From Bartonella tribocorum (GTDB lineage Bacteria > Pseudomonadota > Alphaproteobacteria > Rhizobiales > Rhizobiaceae), in contig NZ_NJPP01000009.1 in the NCBI RefSeq assembly GCF_002778015.1, positions 17,392 through 50,775 on the forward strand: a stretch of DNA of 33,384 nucleotides, written 5' to 3'. The position numbers were made by a program, and so were the translations under genes. Under the pieces are notes generated by a model. The model saw only the letters and a list, made by a program, of their open reading frames with translations, was not told the origin of the DNA and did not search any database. The first letter of the stretch is position 1; each line of letters begins with the position of its first letter. This document shows, one piece after another, positions 1 through 8,576 of this stretch.

Positions 1-356
1 AAAAAGGGCAACCGCCATAGTATTTTGCTAAGATACCTCACTCTCATACACCCTAGGAAAAACGCGTGGAAGTCTACCAAATAATGACCACCAGTGTCAA
101 AAATATTTAGGCATCCTCTCACGAAAAAAACGCCTGCCATTGCCAATTATATACTCGTCGAGCAAAGTTTTATCAACTGCTCTCTCAAAAAGCGCAGCCA
201 TATGTTTCAAAGCAGTAAAAGTCCAATATGGTTTTCTTCATTTTATTATTTACTTTTCCAGCATCACGTGGGTTCTCTTTCATTGCGTTCTATGCAATAT
301 GCCACTGAAATCTTATTACAAAATATGCAAAGACACTTCCCATCGTTTTTTATAAG
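1..356. other. gene-poor left edge
   Basis: No convincing gene is seen. An 88-codon frame opens with GTG at 94 and runs to 360, but it has no ribosome binding site, no recognisable motif and a second open frame lies inside it, so it is not called. AT-rich and probably degraded sequence. Confidence 0.4.
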
Positions 357-614
357 ATGAAAGGTTTATCAATGTCTAAAAATCAATATAAAATAGGCAA
401 AATAATTGATATTCTACAAAAAATGAGATTATCATACATTCTTAAAAAGCTGAGCGTTTACAAACCATGCTTGCTTATTGTAGATATTAATGGCACCGAT
501 TTAGCTGTAATTGGCAATAGAGATTTCAGGGTGTTTGATTTATCGCCCAAATACTCCTCCTCTATGCAAATTAAAAGCCTTTTGGCAATGTATTTTAAAT
601 GCTATAAGCTCTAA
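357..614 (+). CDS. small hypothetical protein, possibly a gene fragment
   Basis: An 85-codon frame with ATG at 357 and a second in-frame ATG at 372; an AAGG stretch lies just before the latter, which is the better start (80 aa). The N-terminal half is basic and probably helical. The centre reads LLIVDINGTDLAVIGN, a plausible beta-turn-beta unit, so the frame may be the remnant of a larger globular protein. I do not recognise a family. Neighbours give no functional hint; the next small ORF lies about 200 bp downstream on the same strand. Whether it is expressed is uncertain. Confidence 0.35.
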   Translation: MKGLSMSKNQYKIGKIIDILQKMRLSYILKKLSVYKPCLLIVDINGTDLAVIGNRDFRVFDLSPKYSSSMQIKSLLAMYFKCYKL

Positions 615-826
615 GGCCAATACATTGCCATCTATATTTATAATTGAGTTCTTTAAAATATTGGAGTCATAAAGTTTTTAATAGGCATTGATTTAAAAAC
701 GCGTATTTTTCAGAAAATTGACCAAACCATGAGGTTCATATACATGCCAATTTTGAGTGATGAGAGTGGAGTGATACTTAAACAGACCAAAGCTGCACAA
801 AAAAACGCAACGTGGAAGAATTAAGC

Positions 827-1096
827 ATGACCTCTTTATACGATAAAGAATTATCCGATACACTGGTTGGTCTTTATGACGACTATCAACAGGGGCTCGA
901 CATTGGAGAAGAGCTTAAATTATGTGTAGATTTAGCTTTATCTCTTGAATTAGAACTCAGCATTCACCGTTTAAGTGAGACAGATGCACTTTTAAAAAAA
1001 GAGATTGTGCAAACCTTGAATCGCCGTAGAAATATCCATTCTAATGAAGATGAAATGGATACACTTTTTCAAATGGATTTTGAAAAACAAAAATAA
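827..1096 (+). CDS. small acidic hypothetical protein
   Basis: The frame is open from a GTG at 812, but ATG at 827 is preceded by GGAAG at about 8 nt and is the preferred start (89 aa). The product is acidic, rich in Leu, Glu and Asp, has no cysteine-rich or membrane segment, and is predicted mostly helical (motifs LALSLELELSIHRLSE and ALLKKEIVQTLNRRR). Composition is protein-like rather than random AT-rich translation, which supports a real gene. I do not recognise the family. It is followed by about 345 bp without a gene. Confidence 0.5.
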   Translation: MTSLYDKELSDTLVGLYDDYQQGLDIGEELKLCVDLALSLELELSIHRLSETDALLKKEIVQTLNRRRNIHSNEDEMDTLFQMDFEKQK

Positions 1097-1441
1097 TGTA
1101 GCATTCTCCCCGTGATATTATACTCTCATCCCGTATGATAAAAAATTACCTCATTGCTTTGCTTTCTGCCATACAGAAACCAAAAAGACTTCTGAGAAAC
1201 TTTAAAGTATTGCATTTTTTCTTCCCTACAAAAGTCCGATAAATTAAAAAACGCATTAATCCTCTTTGGTCATCATCAAAAAATAAAGCGTATTTTACAG
1301 TATACATAAATTTATGCTTTTTTCATTAAAAGCACCAACACTTTCACATTTTATCAACCACCCCTTTAAAAGAAAAATATAAAATATTCCGCAGCGTAAA
1401 TGTTTATAAAATAGCGTATATTTACCATACTTAAATGGAAT
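1097..1441. other. gene-free spacer
   Basis: AT-rich spacer between the small acidic ORF (+) and the end of the MFS gene (-). A 14-bp word GTTTATAAAATAGC at about 1401 recurs at about 1457 inside the last codons of the MFS gene, which suggests a short tandem duplication of the gene's 3' end. No terminator with a T-tract was found. Confidence 0.4.
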
Positions 1442-2650
1442 TTATTGTTTTTCACGTTTATAAAATAGCACGATGAGTACTCCAACAAGCGCAACGATAC
1501 TTTGAAGAAAATATATTGATTGGGATAATATGCGACTGCTATCGCTTGCCATAATGAGGTAGACTCCGAGGATCAAGCAGCCAGAGATACCATTAAAACT
1601 TGCCTGCAATCTTCCTTGGTATTGGGGATCACAAGACAGTTGTGATAAAGAAATCGAAAGAGCCCAACTCGAAAGTCCAAATCCAATCATAAAGTACACA
1701 GGAAAAACAACAAAAGTGTGTGTGTTAACAGACAAAATAGCAAGACCAATCGCCATAAAAGCTAATAAAATAGCTAATTTTCTTATGGATAAAACTTTAC
1801 AAAGAAGTGGTGAAAAAAACGCACCAGTTAATACACCAACAGAATAAAATACTTCAAATATTGCAAAGGTCCGACTATCCGCATGCAAAACCTCGTGTAT
1901 ATAAGGAACAAGAATAACAGGGATGGTCATAAAAAGAGTCATAATAATCATCTGGCTTATATAAGGCATAAAAAGAACCGGATTCTGTTTAAAATAATGA
2001 AGGGATGCTATATAACTTTCCCACCAATTTTGCTGATCTTGGCTTTCATATCTTTTAGTTTTAGGAACCTTCATTCCAAGGTTAAACAAACCAGCAATAA
2101 TCAAAAACATGCCCCTTATTAGAAGTGCTCCTTTTGTCCCTGCGTAGGACAATACAAATCCACTTAAGCCCATACCTACGATCGTGCCAAGTTCATAAAC
2201 CATATCGATGGTCGCATTTGCATTGACGAACTGTTTTTTAGGAACAATGCTTTGAATTAAAGGAACAGCTGATGGCATATAAAAAGAGATAAAAACACCT
2301 AAAAGAGCAGATAAGAACATCAAATCAATTTCTATGCCCCCATACGCAAACATTACCCAGCCCACAATTACCAAACCTCTTACAAGATTTGAAATAATAA
2401 TCTGCATTTTACGATTATATTTATCTGCCAATATGCCAAAAACAGGCGCAAAAATAATACTAGGCGCCCAAAGAAAAAGCATCATCAACGCTACGCCCCG
2501 GATTGAATTCGTCTGATGGTAGGCAAGCCATGACAATGCAATGTAATTTAATCCGTTTCCAAACGTAGCAAATAAACCGCTTAGGGTAAAATAGAGAAAA
2601 GCTCTATTCTCGAATAGAGTAGCACGTTCTTTCAAATTTGCAACGAACAT
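1442..2650 (-). CDS. MFS transporter
   Basis: A 402-residue integral membrane protein of the major facilitator superfamily, the normal length for a 12-helix member. The loop between helices 2 and 3 carries the family motif A (GILADKYNRK, residues 72-81). Hydrophobic segments run throughout, and the C-terminus ends in a short basic tail (FYKREKQ). The start is supported by GAGGG about 9 nt upstream of the ATG. The substrate cannot be read from the sequence; the overall look resembles drug or siderophore/metabolite exporters of the MFS_1/MFS_3 type. It is transcribed alone, divergent from the methyltransferase gene across a 617-bp spacer. Confidence 0.9.
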   Translation of the reverse strand: MFVANLKERATLFENRAFLYFTLSGLFATFGNGLNYIALSWLAYHQTNSIRGVALMMLFLWAPSIIFAPVFGILADKYNRKMQIIISNLVRGLVIVGWVMFAYGGIEIDLMFLSALLGVFISFYMPSAVPLIQSIVPKKQFVNANATIDMVYELGTIVGMGLSGFVLSYAGTKGALLIRGMFLIIAGLFNLGMKVPKTKRYESQDQQNWWESYIASLHYFKQNPVLFMPYISQMIIMTLFMTIPVILVPYIHEVLHADSRTFAIFEVFYSVGVLTGAFFSPLLCKVLSIRKLAILLAFMAIGLAILSVNTHTFVVFPVYFMIGFGLSSWALSISLSQLSCDPQYQGRLQASFNGISGCLILGVYLIMASDSSRILSQSIYFLQSIVALVGVLIVLFYKREKQ

Positions 2651-3267
2651 AAATCATTCCCTCATACATATATCATTCGGTATGCAGTATAATCACATTT
2701 AAAAATATATATTTAGCTCTTATTTTAATTGATTAAATTTAAAGAAATATCCTCATTTTGTTAGAGCGTAATTCATTTTTTTATGAAAAGAATACGCTCT
2801 CAACATCATAGGAGATAATCTTAACATATTGAAGATTCATAAATACTTCTATTCTTATTGCGCGCTACATTGGCACCAGTAGCACTCATAGTGCGTAAAA
2901 CAAATGCGTTGTTTTGGCTATACAATTACAAAGGAAATAGGTCCTCTCATTTTTAAGATAGGGTATTTGAAATTAGTTATTTCCGCAAGCAGGTTATAGA
3001 TTTTGACGCTCATAAAAGGCATCTAAGTGGTAATCGCACAAGAAGTGAGACAAATTTCTAGAAGAATATATAGAATCTTAGAGTGATTTGCGCAAAAAAA
3101 AAAAACAATTGATTTTTAAATACATCATTTGAGATAGAAATGTAACCCTATAGAATGGGTCAAAGAGCAACTCTCATTTAACTTTCTTTTTAAATTTATA
3201 CTTGACATAATGGATAAAGGAAAGCTTCTTTTTGCAACAGCGCAATTTGTGAGGAGGACCATGCTAT
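2651..3267. other. divergent spacer between MFS and methyltransferase genes
   Basis: No gene is seen. It contains an inverted repeat at 2763-2800 (listed separately) and a run of 12 A at about 3094-3105. Promoters for the two divergent genes should lie here; a TATACT at about 3197 is a candidate -10 for the methyltransferase, but no convincing -35 accompanies it. Confidence 0.4.
2763..2800. repeat. inverted repeat / hairpin
   Basis: AGAGCGTA at 2763-2770 is exactly complementary to TACGCTCT at 2793-2800. Inside the loop ATTCAT and ATGAA can also pair around a T-run, making a nested stem. It lies about 110 bp upstream of the MFS start and about 470 bp upstream of the methyltransferase start. 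It is not followed by a T-tract on either side, so an intrinsic terminator is less likely than an operator or a remnant. Confidence 0.45.
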
Positions 3268-4044
3268 ATGTTACAAACCATTCAACCAAAAAGTGAAAAA
3301 TTTGATGGATTGGCTGACGATTATGATCGCTATCGTCCACGCTATCCCCTCACTTTATTTAAAACCATGCTGCTTCCTTTTAAAGACAAAAAGCATTTGT
3401 CTATCGTGGATGTGGGAGCGGGAACAGGCATTGCATTAGAGGGAATTGTCAAGTTTCTAGGAAATGAACACCACTATCATGCTATCGATGTATCAACAGA
3501 TATGATTAAGAAAGGACAAAGAAATTTTCCTTTTGTGCAATGGTACCACGGCAAAGCCGAAAGCCTCTTGCTTCAAATCGGTAAGGTCGATCTTGTTGTT
3601 GCAGCACAAGCGTTTCAGTGGATGGATCGCCCTCTGTTGCTTAGCGCTGTTTCAAGTCAACTTCGTCCTGGAGGTGTCATGGCTGTCATTCAAAACAATC
3701 GTGATTTTCAAAATAGTCAATTTCTAGCCGCTTATGAATCATTATTAGAGGAAATGAGCCCTAACTATTCCCGTTATTATCGTCATTTTGATTTTTTACA
3801 AGAGATGCGTGATGGTCTTGCAGTAAACCCTGAAAAGGTTGCTTTACATACACACAATTGGACGATGACAATCCCATCCGAAGCTTTTATCGGCATGAGC
3901 CGCTCTTCAACGCAAGCGCAACGCGCCATTGCTAACCATGGAGAAAAATATTTGCAGCAATTGGTTGCCCTCATAAAACAATATGAAGTGCGAGGAAATT
4001 TGGAACTTTTGTATCAAAGTGAACTCTACATCTATATAAAATAA
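3268..4044 (+). CDS. class I SAM-dependent methyltransferase
   Basis: A 258-residue protein with the Rossmann-type methyltransferase core. Motif I is VDVGAGTGI (residues 47-55), the acidic residue that binds the SAM ribose is in HAIDVS (D74), AQAFQWMD (113-120) is the motif IV region and LRPGGVMAV (132-140) the post-III strand. The N-terminal FDGLADDYDRYRPRYP is typical of small-molecule methyltransferases of the Methyltransf_11 type. The substrate is unknown. AGGAGG at 3252-3257 fits the ATG at 3268. An out-of-frame ATG at 3261 opens only an 11-codon frame and sits too close to the ribosome binding site. No partner gene is adjacent; the MFS/ATP-grasp pair begins 512 bp downstream. Confidence 0.88.
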   Translation: MLQTIQPKSEKFDGLADDYDRYRPRYPLTLFKTMLLPFKDKKHLSIVDVGAGTGIALEGIVKFLGNEHHYHAIDVSTDMIKKGQRNFPFVQWYHGKAESLLLQIGKVDLVVAAQAFQWMDRPLLLSAVSSQLRPGGVMAVIQNNRDFQNSQFLAAYESLLEEMSPNYSRYYRHFDFLQEMRDGLAVNPEKVALHTHNWTMTIPSEAFIGMSRSSTQAQRAIANHGEKYLQQLVALIKQYEVRGNLELLYQSELYIYIK

Positions 4045-4556
4045 TCTTACATCTATGGTTATCTCTGTTGCCTTTCAATGCATTATAATCTCCCAATAAA
4101 TGAAGTCGTTCCACCCAAATTTGTTGTATAAAAATCCCTTAAAGCTGTACTAGTACTATAAATAATTTCTGTCCGATAATTAAGAATTTTTTCCCCCTAA
4201 GATCCAAGCTTATCTAGACAATGATCAAGAATAACCCCGCAACCTTGAATTAAACAGAGACACTCGTAAAAATACCCAATATGGCTCTCAAACGTAGCTG
4301 TGCTCATCATTTAGTAAAGTAATTCTTTATCGGCAAGATGTTGCATAAAAAACGCAGCAAAAATACCAGCTGCTCACGCTACTCAATTTCATGAAAAAGG
4401 ACTATCATTACAGTAAATGTTAGCATTCAAATTTATATCATACTCCTATCGAAAAAACTTGACCTATCTAGTAACATTATGCACTAAGTATGGGTAAGAA
4501 TATGCGCTGATTACAATACTGCATATTTTAAAAGGTGTTGATTTAAAGATGCGGAG
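4045..4556. other. spacer with a possible decayed reading frame
   Basis: No intact gene. On the minus strand from about 4372 to 4197 one frame reads protein-like (AAGIFAAFFMQHLADKELLY, then a TAA at 4311-4313, then a 37-codon stretch starting at an ATG at 4310 that includes LIQGCGVILDHCLDKLG and ends in TAG at 4197). This may be the 3' end of a broken gene whose identity I cannot name. The promoter of the downstream MFS gene should also lie here. Confidence 0.35.
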
Positions 4557-5552
4557 ATGGGGGGTGATGTGCGCAAACAGTTGGTGTTTCGGTTTTATGG
4601 GCTTGTTGTTCTGCTCTATCTTTCTGATATGGTGCTCTTCTTAAGTAACCTTTGGAATGCTTATAGCATAACATCCTCATCGGTTTTTCTAGGCATAACC
4701 ATGGCTTTGGGAACTCTTACGCCCTATCTTTTGAAAAAAAGTGGTTTTGTGCACATTAAAGCCTCGTTGCGATTGGTCGATTTATACAAAAGACGAATCA
4801 TCATCTATAGCCTCCTTTTATTGATTGCTCTTTTTCATTATGTCGACTCCCCTTTTGGTTTTATTGCAGTCTCTATCTCTATTGGTTATCTCTCTTTGAT
4901 CACCTTAAGTACGCTGGAGACTTATAATACTAAACTCGCGCTTAGTGGCCATATTAGTGCTCAAAAAGCTTCCCGCATTATGCAAACAGTGGTGCAGATT
5001 GGTGCCTTTTTGTGAGCAGCATTGAGTGGTTATCTCTTGGAAGCAACCAGCCCACGAGGAGCAGCAGCTGAAATCGGCTATAATGGTTTGATTGCAGCTA
5101 TTTGTGTGTTTGACATTATCATAAGCCTTGTGGCCGGATATGTCATCTTTCGCGATAAATATTGTGCCGATAACACTACAAACAACTTGCCGCCTGCCAC
5201 CGATAAAGAACCAATGCTTATACCGCAAGCAGATGTGCTTTCCTTAGAGCTTAAACTTTTATGCGTTTGCATAGGCCTTATTGGCTTTCACATTTGCTCT
5301 TATAATACACTAGCAACGATCCTTTTTCAGAGTGTGAAAAATTTTGGCTCTGAATATTATGGGCTGTGCAGCGCAGTTGCAGGTGTAGGGGCTTTTTTAG
5401 CTGCTTTTATCAAGATCCCGCGCTTTGAATTCATCCTTCCAGCTCTTATGTTGGGTTTAGCTGATCTTATTTTTAGCACCACACAATCACCTTATTTGGC
5501 TGTGATTTTTATTTATGTTTTTTTCCTTTCATCACAGCGGGCCAAAGTATGA
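4557..5552 (+). pseudogene. MFS transporter, interrupted by in-frame TGA and lacking its C-terminus
   Basis: One frame carries an MFS-like protein: 152 codons, a TGA at 5013-5015, then the same frame continues at once (AALSGYLLEA) to 5552. Ten hydrophobic segments can be counted (the stop falls inside helix 5); helices 11-12 are missing. ATG at 4557 or GTG at 4569, both near a GGAG/GGGGGG stretch, could be the start. At the 3' end the frame runs into a T7 run (5518-5524) and ends SSQRAKV; in the neighbouring frame the text reads FPFITAGQSM and runs straight into the ATP-grasp gene, so a slip in the T-run plus loss of the last third is likely. If intact it would be an exporter acting with the downstream ligase. 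Confidence 0.75.
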
Positions 5553-6754
5553 GTAAATCCATTCTTATTGTCGATCCTTTTTCTACGGGTGCTCTTTATA
5601 GTCCTGTTTTACAAAAATTAGGCTATGCTTGTTATGGTGTTATCTCTCAACCAGCTTCTTTTTCACGCTTTATGCTCTCTTATCAGGGTGAGGGCATGGT
5701 AGAAGCGAAACTTCATAGTGTCGATGAAATAAAACAGCGCTTTCCAGTCGGCACAATAAAAGCCGTGGTGGCAGGCTCCGAAATAGGTATTTATTGTGCA
5801 GAACAATTGGCTGCTTATTATGGTTGTGCTGGAAATAACCCCTTAACCACCGATTGGCGATGAAAAAAGACCGCAATGCAAAAGCGTCTTTGTGAAAATG
5901 GTTTATCCTATATTCGATCAAAAATTCTTACAAAAGGTGATTGTGCTCTCGATGATTTTGAAAGCCTCAGTGGCTATGTGGTAAAACCAAACGATTCTGC
6001 AGGAAGCGATGGTGTTTTGTTTTTCTCTAATCGTAAAGAAGTGGCGACGTGGATTTCTGAAATCGACTGGACGCAAAAAAACATTTTTGGCACACCTAAC
6101 GAGGCTTATTTGCTCCAAGAAAGATTGGAAAGAGAAGAATACATCGTAGATGCCATTGTAAAGGGAGAAACTATAAAGATATGCGCTTTATCGCGATATA
6201 AAAAGGGTGTCCATAATGAAAGTGCTTTTGTCTATGAATCGCTTGATGTGCTTGATGCTCAAGATCCCCTTTATGCTGCTCTTATCTCTTATGCAAAACA
6301 GTGCATTCGCGCGGTGGGAATTGAATATGGACCTGCACATATGGAAATCATGCAAACTGCTCGTGGTCCAGTGATGATCGAAGTAGGAGCCCGCCTGCAC
6401 GGGGGGATCGCGTCCACTTTGTTTGCACATTGCTATGAAAATGATTTACTTGAAAGCGTCGTTAACCTTATTACCGGAGTGTTTTCGCAAACACCAAGTC
6501 GCTTTAAGAAAAAAGGGCGTATTATCTTTCTTATCAACAAAATTAACGGTCGTATCATAAAAGACGTTAATCTATGGCAGCAAAAGCTTCATTCTTGCGA
6601 AAATGTCGTTCATTTTATGCTCTTTTTTAAAGAAAATGAACCCCTACCCCTGACCATCGATTTAAACACCTGTCCAGCCATTATAGCAATTTGGGGCGAA
6701 AGTGATGATGAATTATCGACTTTGGAAAGAATAATTCGTAGCAATTTTTTATAG
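5549..6754 (+). pseudogene. ATP-grasp ligase, interrupted by in-frame TGA
   Basis: Two open pieces in one frame (5549-5863, then from the ATG at 5876 to 6754) are split by a single TGA at 5861-5863. Reading that codon as Arg gives TDWR-R-KKTAMQKRLCENGL, the usual start of the ATP-grasp region, so CGA-to-TGA or AGA-to-TGA is the simplest explanation. Total length would be about 401 aa, normal for carboxylate-amine ligases of the L-amino acid ligase/carbamoyl-phosphate-synthase-like type. The N-terminus (KSILIVDPFSTGALYSP) is the pre-ATP-grasp domain; YVVKPNDSAGSDGV holds the ATP-binding Lys; MIEVGARLHGG is the Mg/ATP-binding Glu-Arg motif. The ATG overlaps the MFS stop (ATGA), implying translational coupling. 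The reaction probably joins a carboxylate to an amine; substrates unknown. Confidence 0.78.
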
Positions 6755-6917
6755 AGAAAACGTCAATTGAAAATAACAAAAAAAGCCAAAAAATATTGAA
6801 TGTATAAAACTAGGCCATCAAGATAGTGAAAACTCATTTAGGGTTACAAGATAAATAAAAAAATCAAAGAGCTTAAAACTCCTTCACTTTTATATCATCC
6901 ACTGATTTTATGATGAA

Positions 6918-7007
6918 TGGCGGAGAGAGAGGGATTCGAACCCTCGATATGGTTTCCCATATACACGCGTTCCAGGCGTGCGCCTTCAACCACTCGGCCA
7001 CCTCTCC
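6918..7007 (-). tRNA. tRNA-Ser (GGA)
   Basis: A 90-nt tRNA on the minus strand with a long variable arm, as expected for serine. The acceptor strand GGAGAGG pairs with UCUCUCC before discriminator G and an encoded CCA. The anticodon loop reads CUGGAAC, anticodon GGA. The T-arm GGTTCGAATCC is canonical. Confidence 0.95.
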
Positions 7008-7704
7008 AGAGGTTCGCACACTATACCCAGAAAGAAATAACGTGCAAGCTTAAATTCTACATTCAAAATTCAAAAAACAAATTCATTAATTAAAATAAAA
7101 GCTAATACCTGTTGAATAACAAGCACATCCTTTCTTTTTAAGAAAAAACTTTTCCGTGGATAATTATCTATAATACAAACGTGGGAATAAAAATCCTATC
7201 CCAAACCATAAACTTTCATGCTTACTTACACACCTTCTACTTTATAAAAAAACTGCTCTTACAAATTGGCATACGGTCCATGTTTTCTTCACAATGGGGT
7301 CTTAAATCTCTCTCGCCTATCACCATTGATTATTCTAATAACAAATAGGAATAAGATGAATTTTTCATATATCCAATATGAAAATTGTTTCATCCAGACA
7401 ATTAAGTGTTCATTTCAATCAAAATCATTGTAAATTTTCTCATTGCCCCAAGGATGAAGATCCTCAACCGTTATAAATTTGATTATAAACTGCTCTCTCT
7501 TGAAATGAGATCTACCTACTCGTCACTTTTATGTTTCATGTCATATGTTAATATATTGATTCATAATAATAAATTACTATTTTACGCAATGAAAAACCCA
7601 AATACCGTCAAGCCTTCTCATCATCCCCCCCTTTCATATTGAATGAATATGTATAGGTTACAAATAAGATTAGCATCTGGATAAAAACACTTTAAGAAAG
7701 ATCA
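7008..7704. other. gene-free spacer with integrase-associated upstream repeat
   Basis: No gene is seen. The last part (about 7590-7704) resembles the region upstream of the other integrase remnants: an AATACCGTCAAG...TTCTCAT block, CATATTGAAT, then GATTAGCATCTGGATAAAA at 7669, which recurs as GATTAGCATTTGGATAAAA at 24430. Confidence 0.45.
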
Positions 7705-8058
7705 ATGCCTCTTACAATTTCTCTCAAATAGCAAGGAGCGTTGCGATATTGGGAATTGGTAAATAATATGATGATACTTGGTTTGTGCTTTTATTTAAAA
7801 AAGATGCCTTTATTCAATAGATTTTACACCATTTATAAGCACCACTCTGAGATGGATCTGACGAGTTTTGAGAGATGTTTTTTAAAAAACGCGTAGACGA
7901 GAAAAATAATAGTATTCTTAGAATCTTCTGTTTTGTTACAAGGAATATATCCTACTTAAAGAAGGCAATAAACAAAAGTATGAGGCAATACGTAATCTCT
8001 ATTATTTTAAAAAGATTGCTTTAGGTATTTTGAAAACTGTACAGTTGAATTTAAGAGT
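7705..8058 (+). pseudogene. tyrosine integrase remnant, copy 1
   Basis: Decayed 5' half of a phage-type tyrosine recombinase. Pieced together from several frames: MPLTISLK, stop, QGALRYWEL; a LCFYLKK stretch; the MGLG-like EMDLTSFE; then a good stretch EGNKQKYEAIRNLYYFKKIA, which is the family's linker ahead of the core-binding domain. Compare RRNLHYLKDIALDAFE in the 30-kb copy. The catalytic domain is absent. Stops and frameshifts make it non-functional. It lies about 0.7 kb from tRNA-Ser(GGA), but no att duplication was found. An inverted partial copy faces it at 8260-8327. Confidence 0.7.
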
Positions 8059-8259
8059 ATATTATAAAGTCAGGTTTGCGGCTTTATGATTTTATGTTTT
8101 GCCAAAATTAAATTGTTTTCTCATTTCAGAGAATAAAATACATTCATGCATTATTAAACTAAAAATACAGCGGTCTTTTTTGTCTGAAATTTATTTTCTT
8201 TGCTATCAACTAAGTGTAGAGGTGTAAACTGGAATAAAACATTGAGGGTAGGTGAGAAA

Positions 8260-8327
8260 GATGAAACCATCATTGTATCTTCAAGCCCCCAATATTGCAA
8301 CACCCCTTGCTATTTAAGAGAATTCAT
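8260..8327 (-). pseudogene. tyrosine integrase 5' fragment, copy 2 (inverted)
   Basis: Read on the minus strand from 8327, the sequence begins MNSLK, stop, QGVLQYWGLEDTMMV and matches the start of copy 1 (SLK, stop, QGALRYWEL) at about 70% of bases, including the same in-frame TAG. The sharing of the stop indicates duplication after, or together with, inactivation. The region just upstream (8399-8457) matches that upstream of the 30-kb integrase pseudogene. Only the first 22 or so codons are recognisable. Confidence 0.6.
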
Positions 8328-8398
8328 AAGAGGCTTTTATTTTTTCTAAAGTATCTTTACCCAGACGTTAATTTTTCTTCTAACGTATAAGAAAATGA

Positions 8399-8457
8399 TT
8401 TTTATCAATTTAATATAAAAAATTTAAAATGAGAAAATTTTATGACATTTAGGATTA
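8399..8457. repeat. dispersed repeat associated with integrase remnants
   Basis: About 60 bp that aligns with 30571-30631 (shared core AAATGAGAAAAT, then GA.ATTTA.GATT). In both places it lies about 60 bp upstream of a minus-strand integrase start. It is therefore best read as the inherited promoter or att flank of the element. Confidence 0.5.
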
Positions 8458-8576
8458 TCATTATGCAAAATGATAAATTAATATGTTGCCTATAATCGCT
8501 CTAAAAAACAATGTTTTACAGAACTAAAAATCCGATTATTTTTTAGAATGAGCTCATTCTTTCCCCTTAATGTTCT

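Noticed and set aside
94..360. 88-codon ORF at the left edge
   Set aside because: GTG start without ribosome binding site, overlapping a second frame, no motif; looks like chance in AT-rich sequence.
3094..3105. 12-A homopolymer as a phase-variation switch for the methyltransferase
   Set aside because: It lies about 160 bp upstream of the start with no clear promoter spacing; nothing ties it to expression.
5013..5015. Genome-wide UGA = Trp recoding to explain the TGA in the MFS gene
   Set aside because: The other TGA (5861) fits Arg better, several genes here use TGA as their stop (irr for example), and Bartonella is not known to recode UGA.
6918..8327. tRNA-Ser(GGA) as the attachment site of the nearby integrase remnants
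   Set aside because: No duplicated tRNA 3' segment was found nearby, and the remnants lie on the 5' side of the tRNA.
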